The notes beneath the pieces are model-generated. The model did no database searches. It was not told the origin of the DNA and saw nothing but the letters and a program-made list of their open reading frames with translations. Position numbers and translations under genes: made by a program. A stretch of 51,758 nucleotides of DNA. Source: an uncultured Bacteroidales bacterium. GTDB taxonomy: Bacteria > Bacteroidota > Bacteroidia > Bacteroidales > UBA932. Location: the NCBI GenBank assembly GCA_934702165.1, contig CAKUYG010000001.1, positions 1 to 51,758 of the forward strand. The letters run 5' to 3'. The stretch's first letter is position 1. Every line of letters starts with the position of its first letter. Below are positions 17,301 to 26,523 of this stretch, one piece after another.

Positions 17301-17452
17301 TCAACCAAGTGACGGACAGGACCATTATACACGGGGGCGCCACCATCCTCAAAATGCCGCTGGACGGCACGCGAACCCTCGAGAGCCTGACGCTGCGCAC
17401 CCTGTCCAATGACGTAGTCATAGGCCTTATGGGTGTAACATTGGAGAAATAA
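14396..17452 (+). CDS. DUF4450 lipoprotein, putative glycoside hydrolase
   Basis: The 1018-residue product begins with a lipoprotein signal peptide ending LLLAAC (Cys19 or so), followed by acidic residues that could favour surface display. The segment after it (CLNGNGRYTRALYGTHTRF, then DRPLFATYDK and an ARYQGGRRSYLLRDKSWG stretch) resembles DUF4450 proteins of Bacteroides. The central region, about residues 300-670, is helix-rich with many Trp, Tyr and acidic residues, like the (alpha/alpha)6 barrel of rhamnosidase-type glycoside hydrolases. The substrate is unknown, and no SusC/SusD pair or other carbohydrate enzyme lies nearby, so it stands alone. ATG 14396 is the only start that places the signal peptide at the N-terminus. 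A TATATTGC sequence at 14368-14375 is a weak -7 box. Confidence 0.72.
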   Translation: MKTTTILSTFALSLLLAACSTRQDEGETRLMRYYPDGRDIVCLNGNGRYTRALYGTHTRFRLETSDRPLFATYDKTDNRNFRFSLILDGKPLRLDSTDFCEARYQGGRRSYLLRDKSWGRKAGLQVTALASLSEEAAIWQFIPEGFSGKVEIQAKMCKAAGTSFKRDGDLGMDPRESFDPSPDEAGLTVLKWDAGKESYCLYRHPEGISCYGDEGRPFYEKEEKSRQELVSRIEFNTPDPFFNTIGANLAAAADGIWDGETFLHGAIGWRTRLAGWRGAYAGDVTGWNDRAESHFTAYSKSMVTDVPPIYAQPQQDPDCNMARALKKWGTPIYSDGYICRLPGRTDQMSHYDMNLNYIDELMRHFRYDADTAMMRRMWPYIKLHHQWEKRNFDADSDHLYDAYCCIWASDALYYSGGAVTHSSAYNYFSNLHTARIAEIIGEDPTPYREEAEAILEAMNRRLWLEDEGHWAEYQDYMGLKRVHKSAAIWSIYTPIDCGTCTSEQAWRATRYVDERIPHIPVKYRYDSKALKALGLKLPRPEEDLFIVSTTNWLPYVWSTNNVAHEEVAAMALAYLQAGRSDSGFKLLKADILDEMYLGECPGNFGQISYYDKAKKEAYRDFADNVGITSRALINGLFGILPDALDGQCIIRQAFPDGWDTASIKTPYLSYSFRREGNFDIYEVEQNFTAPLQVIVRANAGGGKYLEVAGTSEKKQTIRVDRRLLPEAPSYDESALFGPDTDSEEYMEEMGLGNIGPRTAYSVPVDISRVFNSDADDIFRNEYLSPRPPFTTLELPTQGVGEWCVPLETYEIEDDGLRKRIEGGIFDTGLGLKFLSPAEGPNTAYTSLWDNYPDSVTVSLEGKASYAWLLMVGSTQNMQSRIENGAVRVRYTDGAESVMYLENPINWRPVEQDCYTDRLAFRAAGRNPYRVSFLTGEVMREMRPDLLGEGGATADWRPEPGESTKPKAELNQVTDRTIIHGGATILKMPLDGTRTLESLTLRTLSNDVVIGLMGVTLEK

Positions 17453-17472
17453 TTAAAAAAAACGTATATTTG
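17441..17472 (+). promoter_or_regulatory. pckA promoter
   Basis: TTGG at 17441-17444 and TATATTTG at 17465-17472, separated by 20 bases, form a complete Bacteroidota promoter. The -33 element lies in the last codons of the DUF4450 gene. The predicted leader to ATG 17528 is about 51 nt. Confidence 0.75.
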
Positions 17473-17527
17473 CGCGCGAAATTTGCAGTATAGAAAACAA
17501 GTTAATACTCCAAATACCAAACATATC

Positions 17528-19132
17528 ATGTCAAAAATTGATTTAAGCAAGTACGGTATTAAAGGAACCACAGAAATCCTTTACAATCCGACCTACGAGG
17601 TTCTCTACAACGAAGAGACCAAACCGGGGCTCGAAGGTTACGAGAAGGGTCAGGTAACTGAACTCGGCGCAATCAACGTGATGACCGGCATCTACACCGG
17701 CCGCTCCCCTAAGGACAAGTACATCGTTATGGACAAGAACTCCAAGGACACCGTATGGTGGAACACTCCGGAGTATCCTAATGACAACCACGAACTTTCA
17801 GAGAAAGTCTGGAAAGAGCTCAAGGCTCTCGCCGTAAAGGAGCTTTCAGGCAAGAGGCTCTTCGTGGTGGACGGTTTCTGCGGTACCCACAAGGATACCA
17901 GGATGAAGGTGCGCTTCGTCATGGAAGTCGCATGGCAGGCACACTTCGTCACCAATATGTTCATCCGTCCACAGAACCAGGCTGAGTTCGACCAGGAGCC
18001 TGATTTCGTAGTTTACTGCGCATCAAAGGCAAGAGTCGAGAACTACCAGGAGCTCGGCCTCCGCTCCGACACCGCTGTCGCATTCAACGTGACCAGCAAG
18101 GAGCAGGTCATCCTCAACACATGGTACGGCGGTGAGATGAAGAAAGGCATGTTCTCCATGATGAACTACTACCTCCCTCTCAAGGGCATCGCTTCAATGC
18201 ACTGCTCAGCCAACACCGACCTCAACGGAGAAAACACGGCCATCTTCTTCGGCCTCTCCGGAACCGGCAAGACCACCCTTTCAACCGATCCTAAGCGTCT
18301 TCTCATCGGTGACGACGAGCACGGCTGGGACGATGAGGGAGTGTTCAATTTCGAGGGCGGCTGCTATGCCAAGGTTATCAACCTCGACAAGGAGTCTGAA
18401 CCGGACATCTACAACGCCATCCGCCGCGACGCCCTTCTGGAAAACGTCACAGTGGACAAGAACGGCAAGATCGACTTCGCCGACAAGAGCGTGACCGAGA
18501 ACACCCGAGTATCCTACCCGATCTATCACATCAACAAGATCGTGCGTCCTTACTCACAGGGCCCTGCGGCAAAGCAGGTCATCTTCCTGTCAGCCGATGC
18601 GTTCGGCGTACTTCCACCGGTATCCATCCTCACCCCTGAGCAGACCAAGTACTACTTCCTCTCAGGATTCACCGCAAAGCTCGCCGGTACTGAGCGCGGC
18701 ATCACCGAGCCTACCCCGACATTCTCAGCCTGCTTCGGCCAGGCATTCCTTGAGCTTCCTCCTACCAAGTACGCTGAGGAACTCGTGAAGAGGATGCAGA
18801 AGAGCGGCGCCAAGGCATATCTTGTCAACACCGGCTGGAACGGCACAGGCAAGCGTATCTCAATCCGCGACACCCGCGGTATCATCGACGCCATCCTCGA
18901 CGGTTCCATCGACAAGGCCCCTACCAAGAAGATCCCTTACTTCGACTTCGAGGTACCTACCGTACTCGAGGGTGTTGACACCCACATCCTCGATCCTCGT
19001 GACACCTACGCCGATGCTTCCGTATGGGACGAGAAGGCAAAGGACCTTGCTGGACGTTTCATCAAGAACTTCCACAAGTACGAGAACACCGAAGCCGGCA
19101 AGGCTCTCGTCGAGGCAGGTCCGAAGCTCTAG
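17528..19132 (+). CDS. pckA: Phosphoenolpyruvate carboxykinase (ATP)
   Basis: PckA interconverts oxaloacetate plus ATP and phosphoenolpyruvate plus CO2; in fermenting Bacteroidota it is thought to run mainly toward oxaloacetate, leading to succinate. Motifs seen are [10 protein letters not shown] (substrate binding), MHCSAN, the kinase-1a P-loop GLSGTGKTT (about residues 241-249), the kinase-2 segment IGDDEHGW and the adenine-side region around [11 protein letters not shown]. Length 534 is standard for the ATP form. ATG 17528 precedes [10 protein letters not shown], the usual N-terminus; an upstream in-frame ATG would lie within the leader. It is a single-gene unit with its own promoter and terminator. 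Confidence 0.97.
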   Translation: MSKIDLSKYGIKGTTEILYNPTYEVLYNEETKPGLEGYEKGQVTELGAINVMTGIYTGRSPKDKYIVMDKNSKDTVWWNTPEYPNDNHELSEKVWKELKALAVKELSGKRLFVVDGFCGTHKDTRMKVRFVMEVAWQAHFVTNMFIRPQNQAEFDQEPDFVVYCASKARVENYQELGLRSDTAVAFNVTSKEQVILNTWYGGEMKKGMFSMMNYYLPLKGIASMHCSANTDLNGENTAIFFGLSGTGKTTLSTDPKRLLIGDDEHGWDDEGVFNFEGGCYAKVINLDKESEPDIYNAIRRDALLENVTVDKNGKIDFADKSVTENTRVSYPIYHINKIVRPYSQGPAAKQVIFLSADAFGVLPPVSILTPEQTKYYFLSGFTAKLAGTERGITEPTPTFSACFGQAFLELPPTKYAEELVKRMQKSGAKAYLVNTGWNGTGKRISIRDTRGIIDAILDGSIDKAPTKKIPYFDFEVPTVLEGVDTHILDPRDTYADASVWDEKAKDLAGRFIKNFHKYENTEAGKALVEAGPKL

Positions 19133-19154
19133 TCTTCACTGAAGACTGCACCAT

Positions 19155-19195
19155 AAGGGGCGGGATCCTTACACAGGGTCCCGCCCTTTCCGTTT
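19155..19195 (+). terminator. pckA intrinsic terminator
   Basis: GGGGCGGGATCC pairs with GGGTCCCGCCC across a short loop and is followed by a T-rich tract. It lies 22 bases after the pckA stop. Confidence 0.85.
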
Positions 19196-19209
19196 TGGAG
19201 AAAATTACC

Positions 19210-19217
19210 TATATTTA
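19210..19217 (+). promoter_or_regulatory. Probable lemA operon promoter, -7 box
   Basis: TATATTTA matches TAnnTTTG at 7 of 8 positions and lies 22 bases before the lemA ATG, just after the pckA terminator. Confidence 0.5.
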
Positions 19218-19239
19218 CCGGAAAATAAATGAACAACTT

Positions 19240-19788
19240 ATGACCTTAATCATCATTGTCGCCATCGTGGCCGTCCTGGTCCTTTGGTTCATTTCCATCC
19301 AGAGAAATCTCGTGAGCAAAGACGAACTCTGTCAGAACTCCATGAGCCAGATCGGCGTACAGCAGCAAAGCCGCTGGGATGCCATCACCTCTCTGGTCCA
19401 GCTCACCAAGTCCTACAACGAACACGAGTATAACACCCTGAAGGACGTGATAGCCCAGCGCAAGGAAATCACAGGCACAAGCCTTGCCTCCGATGCCGCC
19501 GGCCAGGAAGAACTCCTCACCGCAGCGGTCTCACGCATCCGACTTGTCGCAGAGCAGTACCCGGAGCTCAAGGCCAGCGAGACATACGCCAAGACGATGG
19601 AGAGCGTCAACACATACGAAAACCAGGTGCGCGTCAGCCGCATGGTCTACAACGACAGCGTGACCAAGTACAACAGGCTCGTGCGCCAGTTCCCCGACTC
19701 GCTTGTGGCCGGAATGCTGCACTTCTCCGTAAAAGACTACCTCAAGGATCCTGGCGAGAAGGCGGAAATGCCGAAAATCAACATCTGA
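19240..19788 (+). CDS. LemA family protein
   Basis: The 182-residue product has one N-terminal membrane helix (about residues 2-18, Ile/Val/Leu-rich) and then a predicted helical bundle with the LemA pattern: NSMSQIGVQQQSRWDAI, then LTKSYNEHE, and a C-terminal RLVRQFPDSLVAG stretch. LemA proteins are membrane-anchored with the helical part probably outside; their role is not settled. The usual LemA motif has NQ in place of SQ/GV here, so it is somewhat divergent. ATG 19240 is chosen since the sequence upstream runs through the pckA terminator. It is followed after 5 bases by a DUF2207 gene, a frequent LemA partner. Confidence 0.85.
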   Translation: MTLIIIVAIVAVLVLWFISIQRNLVSKDELCQNSMSQIGVQQQSRWDAITSLVQLTKSYNEHEYNTLKDVIAQRKEITGTSLASDAAGQEELLTAAVSRIRLVAEQYPELKASETYAKTMESVNTYENQVRVSRMVYNDSVTKYNRLVRQFPDSLVAGMLHFSVKDYLKDPGEKAEMPKINI

Positions 19789-19793
19789 CACCC

Positions 19794-21416
19794 ATGCGCA
19801 GGTTCTTTTTCGCCATTGCCGCGATGCTTATCGGTGCAGCAGGCTTGTCTGCGTACAGCCCGGAGATCCGCGACATAGACATATCCATGACCCTGCACAG
19901 GGACGGGTCGGCCTCAGTGAAGGAACGCTGGGATGTCTGCGCCGCCGACGGGACGGAATGGTATCTTGTACGCAAGAACCTCGGAGACATCGACATACGG
20001 GACTTTTCCGTCACCGACGAGAGCGGACGGCGTTACGTCAACGAGGGAGAGTGGGACGTGGACCGCAGCATAGAGGACAAGGCTGGACGCTGTGGGATTG
20101 TCCACAAGGGCGACGGGATGGAGTTATGCTGGGGCATAGGAAAGCTCGGAGACCATATCTTCACTGTCTCATACATCATGACCAATGCAGTCAAGTCCTT
20201 GAATGACTATGATATGCTGCATCTTCAGATTGTCTCCCCCGGGCTCTCCTCCCGGCCGGAACACGTAAAGGCGGAAATCGGGATAGAGGGCGCACAGATT
20301 GACTCCACAAACACACGGCTGTGGGGATTCGGCTTTGAGGGCGAGGCCACCATGGAAGGCGGCAAGGCCGTCTACGAGAGCAGTGAAAGATTCAAAAGCA
20401 ACAGTTCCGTGATAGTGCTGCTGCGTTTTGACAAAGGAACTTTCGATTCCATGAGCACACAGGACAGGGAATTCGCAGAAGTGCTCGACACGGCTCTTGA
20501 CGGCTCCGACTATGCCGAAGACGATGACGAGGGAGGCTGGTTCGGATTTGCGCTCGTCATCCTCACTGGTATCGGGATGGTCCTCATCGCTTTTGCTGCA
20601 AGCGCCGCAAACAAGCGGAAGATCCTTGGAATGAAGCCGAAAGACATATCATGGAGCAGGGAAATTCCGTTCGGCGGCGACACAAACGAGTCATACTACA
20701 CCCTTCAGAGACTTGGAGAGGACCGGTCCGGTGGCAGCGGGCTGGCTTCGGCCCTCATACTGAAGATGATATACAAGGGATATCTTACGGTGGCTAAGAA
20801 CGGCGACAAGGTGGATCTCTCGTTCAGCGGGACAGCTCCGGACGATAGCGACTCGACAATGAGAGGTCTGTACAACATGATGCTCAAAGCGAGCGGTTCC
20901 GACAGGATCCTCCAGAGCAAAGAGTTCTCAAGGTGGTCATCGGGGCACAGTTCAGAAGTAAACAACTGGATAAAATCAAGCACATCCTGCGGGCAAAAAA
21001 CTCTGGTCCGCAACGGCTTCATCCAGGGTTCCGCCTACACGGAGAAGGGACAGAGCGAAGCGCGCAAACTACTGGGCCTCAAGAAGTTTCTCCTCGATTT
21101 CACCCTTATCAAAGAAAAGGAGGCTGTCGAAGCCGTCCTTTGGAAGGAATATCTGGCATTCGGCGCATTGTACGGTATAGCCGACACTGTGGCCAAACAG
21201 CTTCGCGACATCAACCCTCAACTCCTCGAACAGGAGGATGGAGGATTCGACTACGCCACTCTCTATCTGATACTGAAGCTCAATGACAGCCTGTCACGCT
21301 CCATCACCAACGCATCCATGGATGCTGAGGCAAGGACGGGAGGCTTCGGCGGTGGCACTTCATTCGGCGGAGGCGGAGGATTCAGCGGGGGCGGTGCCGG
21401 AGGTGGTTCAAGATAA
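19794..21416 (+). CDS. DUF2207 family membrane protein
   Basis: The 540-residue product starts with a signal peptide (MRRFFFAIAAML, cleavage likely near LSAYS). A beta-rich extracytoplasmic DUF2207 domain follows (about 20-240). A transmembrane helix lies at about residues 245-265 (FALVILTGIGMVLIAFAAS) and a second, cytoplasmic part covers the rest. The C-terminus is extremely glycine-rich from about residue 510 (GGFGGG, GGGGGFSGGG), a tail also seen in TPM-domain proteins. Its function is unknown; it is commonly encoded next to LemA, as here. It is followed one base later by recG. Confidence 0.82.
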   Translation: MRRFFFAIAAMLIGAAGLSAYSPEIRDIDISMTLHRDGSASVKERWDVCAADGTEWYLVRKNLGDIDIRDFSVTDESGRRYVNEGEWDVDRSIEDKAGRCGIVHKGDGMELCWGIGKLGDHIFTVSYIMTNAVKSLNDYDMLHLQIVSPGLSSRPEHVKAEIGIEGAQIDSTNTRLWGFGFEGEATMEGGKAVYESSERFKSNSSVIVLLRFDKGTFDSMSTQDREFAEVLDTALDGSDYAEDDDEGGWFGFALVILTGIGMVLIAFAASAANKRKILGMKPKDISWSREIPFGGDTNESYYTLQRLGEDRSGGSGLASALILKMIYKGYLTVAKNGDKVDLSFSGTAPDDSDSTMRGLYNMMLKASGSDRILQSKEFSRWSSGHSSEVNNWIKSSTSCGQKTLVRNGFIQGSAYTEKGQSEARKLLGLKKFLLDFTLIKEKEAVEAVLWKEYLAFGALYGIADTVAKQLRDINPQLLEQEDGGFDYATLYLILKLNDSLSRSITNASMDAEARTGGFGGGTSFGGGGGFSGGGAGGGSR

Positions 21417-21417
21417 G

Positions 21418-23553
21418 ATGAGAGAACTGGATACAAGCATACAGTATCTTAGCGGAGTCGGCCCCAAAAGGGCCGAACTGCTCTCAAGGGAGCTCGGCAT
21501 CGAGACTCTCTCTGACTTGATACACCTGTATCCGTTCCGCTACATCGACAGACGCGGCATTACGCGAATCTGCGACATCCGACCGGACCTGGCTTTCGTC
21601 CAGATACGGGCAAGAGTGGTCTCAAGGACACTATATGGGACCGGCTCCTCCTTGATCCCCCAGGAAGGCCAGATCAACTTCAACACCTGCCGGCGTCTTT
21701 CGGTCTTCGTCGAAGACGGAAGCGGAAGGCTCGAGATGGTGTTCTTCAAGGGGATAAAATGGAACTGGGGCAGACTCGTCCCAGGCAGCGAGTTCGTCTT
21801 TTTCGGCAAGCCTCAGAGTTTCGGGGACAGGATCAACATAGTCCATCCGGAAGTTGACGCTCCGCAGGCCGGATCCCCGTCGCAGTCAGCCCTGACAGGG
21901 GTTTACCCGAGCACCGAAAAACTCAAGAACGGAGGGGTCACCGGCAAGGTGATGTGCCGCCTGGTGGCCTCGGCGCTCGCCCTGTGCCTGCCGGAGATAG
22001 AGGAGACGCTCCCCGACTACATTCTGCGCAACAAGGATCTGGCATCGTTGAAATCCGCGCTCTACAACATACACTTTCCAAAGGACAGCAAGGCTCTGGA
22101 ACAGGCCACGCGCCGCCTCAAGTACGAGGAGCTGTTTCTGCTCCAGCTGTCTCTGCTCAAGCAGAAATATGTACGCTCCAGAGGGGCGGTCGGACTGATG
22201 ATGCCGAGGGTTGGCGATGCCTTCAACTCCTGCTTTAAATCCCTCCCATACAGTCTGACAGGTGCACAGCAGAGGGTGATACGCGAAATCCGCGCGGACC
22301 TCACGGGCGGGCGGCAGATGAACCGGCTTCTGCAGGGGGATGTCGGCTCCGGGAAGACCCTTGTCGCAGTATTCAGTTGCCTGCTGGCTGTGGACAACGG
22401 CTACCAGGCCTGCATAATGGCCCCGACAGAAGTCCTCGCGCAGCAGCACGCCACCAATATCGCAAAATATCTGGCTCCGACAGGAGTAAGATCCGCCCTG
22501 CTTACCGGCAACAGCACTGCAAAGGAGCGCCGCGAGATACATGCCGGACTTGAAGACGGGACAATAGGCATCATCGTCGGCACCCATGCGCTTCTCGAAG
22601 ACAATGTGGTCTTCAAGAATCTGGGCCTTGCAGTCATAGATGAGCAGCATCGTTTCGGAGTGGACCAGAGGGCACGGCTTTGGGCCAAGAACAGCCCCTC
22701 GCCGCACATTCTTGTGATGACGGCGACACCGATTCCCAGGACATTGGCCATGACCCTGTATGGCGACCTGGACGTCTCGGTCATTGACGAGCTGCCGCCT
22801 GGACGCAAGCCGGTACAGACCATCTGCATCGGGCAGAACAGGCTCGGGGCCATGTACAAATTCATAAAGGAGGAGATCGCGTCCGGGCGGCAAGCCTTCA
22901 TCGTCTACCCGCTCATCTTCGAGAGCGAGAAGCTCGACCTGCAGAACTTGCAGAACGGGTACGAGGACATCATGCGCGCCTTTCCCCTGCCCGACTACAA
23001 AGTGGCCATTGTCCATGGTCAACAGAGCCCGGAGGAGAAGAGCTTCAACATGGACGCATTCGCCGCAGGCAGGGCGGACATACTGGTGTCCACCACCGTC
23101 ATAGAGGTCGGGGTTGATGTACCAAACGCATCTGTAATGGTGATAATGAGCGCGCAGCGCTTCGGTCTGAGCCAGCTCCACCAGCTTCGCGGCAGGGTGG
23201 GACGCGGGGCCGAGAAAGCATACTGCATACTCGTAAAGGACAACAAGACCTCAAAAGAGGCGCAGCAGAGACTCGACCTCATGTGCGCCACGGAAGACGG
23301 GTTCGAGATAGCGGAGCAGGACATGAAGATGAGAGGGCCCGGCGACCTTGAAGGCACACAGCAGAGCGGGCTTCCGATCAACCTCTCCATCGCCTCGCTG
23401 GCCAAGGACGGCACCATGCTCTCAGAGGCACGGTCCGATGCCGAGAAGCTGCTGGAAGCCGACCCGGCCCTTGAGAGCCCGCTGAATGCCCGGCTGGTAC
23501 GGGAATTGAAAAAAGGCAGATACGAAATCAAAGATTACAGCAAAATATCATGA
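21418..23553 (+). CDS. recG: ATP-dependent DNA helicase RecG
   Basis: RecG remodels stalled forks and branch-migrates Holliday junctions. The N-terminal region has the helix-hairpin-helix-like LSGVGPKRAELL and the wedge (OB) domain, with DGSGRLEMVFF in its middle. Helicase motifs are GDVGSGKT (Walker A), VIDEQHRFG (motif II), MTATPIPRTLAMT and, near the end, QLRGRVGRG. Its 711 residues fit the family. ATG 21418 lies one base after the DUF2207 stop; the longer reading would start inside DUF2207. The stop overlaps the next ATG by 4 bases. Confidence 0.96.
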   Translation: MRELDTSIQYLSGVGPKRAELLSRELGIETLSDLIHLYPFRYIDRRGITRICDIRPDLAFVQIRARVVSRTLYGTGSSLIPQEGQINFNTCRRLSVFVEDGSGRLEMVFFKGIKWNWGRLVPGSEFVFFGKPQSFGDRINIVHPEVDAPQAGSPSQSALTGVYPSTEKLKNGGVTGKVMCRLVASALALCLPEIEETLPDYILRNKDLASLKSALYNIHFPKDSKALEQATRRLKYEELFLLQLSLLKQKYVRSRGAVGLMMPRVGDAFNSCFKSLPYSLTGAQQRVIREIRADLTGGRQMNRLLQGDVGSGKTLVAVFSCLLAVDNGYQACIMAPTEVLAQQHATNIAKYLAPTGVRSALLTGNSTAKERREIHAGLEDGTIGIIVGTHALLEDNVVFKNLGLAVIDEQHRFGVDQRARLWAKNSPSPHILVMTATPIPRTLAMTLYGDLDVSVIDELPPGRKPVQTICIGQNRLGAMYKFIKEEIASGRQAFIVYPLIFESEKLDLQNLQNGYEDIMRAFPLPDYKVAIVHGQQSPEEKSFNMDAFAAGRADILVSTTVIEVGVDVPNASVMVIMSAQRFGLSQLHQLRGRVGRGAEKAYCILVKDNKTSKEAQQRLDLMCATEDGFEIAEQDMKMRGPGDLEGTQQSGLPINLSIASLAKDGTMLSEARSDAEKLLEADPALESPLNARLVRELKKGRYEIKDYSKIS

Positions 23554-25742
23554 AAAAAGCACTTATCGGTTTATTCGTTTTGACTATGGCAATGAGTTGT
23601 GCTAAGACAGAGGAAAGCGGCTACATCGGCCCTTCCGACATCAAGGTCGAAGGCGGAGTTATGACCCCCGAGACCCTGCTCGCACTGGGAAGGCTCTCCG
23701 ACCCGCAGATATCCCCTGACGGGGCCAGGATACTCTACGGCGTGTCCTACACCTCCGTCCCTGACAACCGCAGCTGCCGCAACCTCTTCATCTGCAACGC
23801 TGACGGCTCGGACAAGAGACAGCTCACGCACTTCGGCTCCTCCGTAAGCAACGCCAGATGGTCCAAGGACGGCTCCAAGATCTATTTCCTGTTCAAAGGC
23901 CAGATATGGCAGGCCCATTTCAATGGCAAAAGCCTGGGCAAAATACAGAAACTCAGCGAAGTTCCTGCCGGAGTGAGCGGGTTCAGCGTATCCCCGGACG
24001 AGGCAAACATCATATATGTAAGCAGTATCAAGAACAGCGCCCTGCAGCAGCCGTCCGACAGCGACCCTTCACTCGACAAGGCACAGGCCTACGCCACCGA
24101 GGATCTGATGTACCGCCACTGGGACCACTGGGTGACGGAAGTGCCGCGCAGCTATGTGGCACCGTTCGCCGGAGCCCTCATCACCCCGGACAATTCTTTC
24201 GACATCCTGGGCACAAAGGAACTCTATGAACTCCCGACAGAGCCTTTCGGCGGCATAGAACAGCTCGCCTGGGCTCCGGACAGCCGGCACATAGCATACT
24301 CCTGCCGCAAGAAGACCGGCAAGGAATACGCGTTCAGCACCAACAGCTGCATCTACATCACTGACATCCAGTCCGGGCAGACTGTAGATGTCACGACTTC
24401 AGGCGGATATGACACAGATCCGGTTTGGAGCGGGGACGGTAAGCATCTCGCATGGGTTTCGATGGCGCGTGACGGCTACGAGGCCGACCGCCAAAGGCTT
24501 ATGGTTTGCGATGTGGAGCTCGGAGACAGTGTTGCTCTCGGGGCTGCGGTGGAGCTCAGTTCCACCTTCGATCACGATGTCGCAGGTCCGGTATGGCACG
24601 GCGATGAGATTTTTTTCAATTCTCTGGTGTCAGAGGGCATACAGGGAATCTTCTGCATCGACCTCAGCGGCGAAGTGCAGAGGGTGACAGGAGAGGACTG
24701 GTGGTTCGACTTCGACTCACCGTTCGCAGTGCTCGAGAGCGACAAGGGCGTGACCCTGCTCGCCTCTTACGCCAGTCTCAAGTTCCCTACCGAACTCGTG
24801 GCAGTGGACATCACATCCGCCGGAACTTCATATAGGCAGCTCAGCGATGAGAACGGCCACATAATCAGCCAGCTCGATGACATACGTTCAGAAAGCGTGC
24901 TCGTGGAGACCGTGGACCACAAGCAGATGCAGTGCTGGATCACATACCCTCCACACTTCGACAGCACCAAGGTCTACCCGGCCATCGAAATCGTTCTCGG
25001 AGGTCCTCAAGGCACCAATTCCCAGGACTGGAGCTACCGCTGGTGCTATCGTCTTATGGCCCAGCAGGGCTATATCGTCATCAGGCCAAACCGCCGCGGC
25101 ACCACTGCTTTCGGTCAGGCATGGAAAGAGCAGATATCCGGCGACTACTCTGGTCTCAACATGCAGGACTACCTCAGCGCAGGCCGCTATATCAAGGACA
25201 AGCCTTATGTAGGCAAACTCGCATGCGTCGGAGCATCCTACGGCGGATATTCAGCCTACATGCTCGAAGGCATGCATGGTGACCTCTACGACTGCTTTAT
25301 AGCGCACGCGGGAATCTTCGACGAGAAGGCCCTCTGGTTCACCACTGAAGAGATGTGGTTCGCCAACTGGGACAACGGCGGCCTTACTGAATACGCCTAC
25401 ACCCCTGGGCAGGTCGGTCCGAAAGGCGACGGAATCACCTTCGGCGGCATGCAGCAGGCAGGCGCTCCTTACGCCAGCACCGCAAAGGCCCGCAAGCACT
25501 ACGCCAACGACCCTTCTTCCATGGTCACGAAGTGGCATACTCCAATCCTCTGCATACACGGGATGATGGATTTCAGGATCCCGTACACTCAGGGCATGGC
25601 GGCATTCAATGCCGCACAGATGATGGGCGTGCCGTCAAAACTTGTCGTGTTCCCGGAAGAAAACCACTGGATACTTCAACCACAGAATTCTCTCTATTGG
25701 CACAGGGAGTTCTATGGATGGCTTGACAGATGGATGAAATAG
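23550..25742 (+). CDS. S9 family peptidase lipoprotein (DPP5-like)
   Basis: The 730-residue product has a lipoprotein signal peptide ending MAMSC (Cys17), followed by KTEE, acidic residues that may favour surface export in Bacteroidota. A beta-propeller of WD40/PD40-like repeats spans about residues 40-440 (LSDPQISPDGARI, LAWAPDSRHIAYS, DPVWSGDGKHLAW). The alpha/beta hydrolase domain follows with the catalytic triad: Ser563 in GASYGG, Asp674 in GMMDFRIPY and His706 in ENHW. DPP5-type enzymes release N-terminal dipeptides, with preference for Ala and hydrophobic P1 residues. It is coupled to recG by an ATGA overlap. Confidence 0.9.
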   Translation: MKKALIGLFVLTMAMSCAKTEESGYIGPSDIKVEGGVMTPETLLALGRLSDPQISPDGARILYGVSYTSVPDNRSCRNLFICNADGSDKRQLTHFGSSVSNARWSKDGSKIYFLFKGQIWQAHFNGKSLGKIQKLSEVPAGVSGFSVSPDEANIIYVSSIKNSALQQPSDSDPSLDKAQAYATEDLMYRHWDHWVTEVPRSYVAPFAGALITPDNSFDILGTKELYELPTEPFGGIEQLAWAPDSRHIAYSCRKKTGKEYAFSTNSCIYITDIQSGQTVDVTTSGGYDTDPVWSGDGKHLAWVSMARDGYEADRQRLMVCDVELGDSVALGAAVELSSTFDHDVAGPVWHGDEIFFNSLVSEGIQGIFCIDLSGEVQRVTGEDWWFDFDSPFAVLESDKGVTLLASYASLKFPTELVAVDITSAGTSYRQLSDENGHIISQLDDIRSESVLVETVDHKQMQCWITYPPHFDSTKVYPAIEIVLGGPQGTNSQDWSYRWCYRLMAQQGYIVIRPNRRGTTAFGQAWKEQISGDYSGLNMQDYLSAGRYIKDKPYVGKLACVGASYGGYSAYMLEGMHGDLYDCFIAHAGIFDEKALWFTTEEMWFANWDNGGLTEYAYTPGQVGPKGDGITFGGMQQAGAPYASTAKARKHYANDPSSMVTKWHTPILCIHGMMDFRIPYTQGMAAFNAAQMMGVPSKLVVFPEENHWILQPQNSLYWHREFYGWLDRWMK

Positions 25743-25743
25743 C

Positions 25744-26523
25744 ATGAAACTCAAAGAAATAATAGGCGCCATCGAGAAAGTGGCGCCGCTTTCTATACAG
25801 GACGGATTCGACAATTCCGGACTTCAGATCGGACTGCCTGAGCAGGAGGTGAATTCCGTACTGATCTGCCTTGATGTGACCGAAGAAGTGGTCGCGGAAG
25901 CGGAGAGTCTCGGCTGCCAGCTGATACTTTCCCACCACCCGCTGCTCTTCCATCCGCTCAAGTCTGTGAGTGACAGCACCTACCAGCAAAGATGCGTCAT
26001 ACACGCAGTGAAGGCCGGGATCGCAATCTACTCTGCCCACACCAGCCTTGACAACGCCAGGAACGGGGTCAATTTCAAGATCGCGGAAGTCATCGGAATG
26101 GATGGCCTTTCATGGCTCTCGGCGAAAGAGGGTTCCGATGCCGGTTCCGGCCTGATCGGAGAACTGAAAGAGCCGATGCAGGACAACGAATTCCTGCTTA
26201 TGCTCAAAGACCGGTTCGGGGTGACCGCTCTCCGTCACTCGGGCGCTTCAGGCAAGCAAATAATGAAAGTAGCCGTCTGCGGCGGCGCGGGGGCATTCCT
26301 GCTGCCGGAAGCTATACGCAAGGGCGCGGACTGCTTCGTCTGCGGAGAGTTCCGGTATCACGATTATTTCGAAAACACAGGTGTGCTCCTGGCCGAACTC
26401 GGCCACTACGAAAGCGAGCAGTTCACACAGGTTCTCCTGCTCGACATTCTGACGGATGCTTTTCCGGGAATCAGTGCGAGGATCAGCGGAACATACACCA
26501 ACCCTATAAATTGTCTGATATGA
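25744..26523 (+). CDS. Nif3-like dinuclear metal centre protein
   Basis: This 259-residue member of the Nif3/YbgI family has the metal-binding residues of the family in SHHPLLFHP, SAHTSLDN and, near the C-terminus, GHYESEQ. Members form hexameric rings; YbgI-type proteins have been linked to GTP cyclohydrolase-like folds, but their role is unclear. Many Bacteroidota homologues are about 365 residues with an inserted PII-like domain; this one lacks the insertion. It sits 1 base after the peptidase gene and overlaps the thioesterase gene by 4 bases. Confidence 0.9.
   Translation: MKLKEIIGAIEKVAPLSIQDGFDNSGLQIGLPEQEVNSVLICLDVTEEVVAEAESLGCQLILSHHPLLFHPLKSVSDSTYQQRCVIHAVKAGIAIYSAHTSLDNARNGVNFKIAEVIGMDGLSWLSAKEGSDAGSGLIGELKEPMQDNEFLLMLKDRFGVTALRHSGASGKQIMKVAVCGGAGAFLLPEAIRKGADCFVCGEFRYHDYFENTGVLLAELGHYESEQFTQVLLLDILTDAFPGISARISGTYTNPINCLI

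Noticed and set aside
18281..18529. Antisense frames within pckA and many other highly expressed genes
   Set aside because: They are shadows produced by GC-biased third positions; none has a promoter or a recognisable domain.
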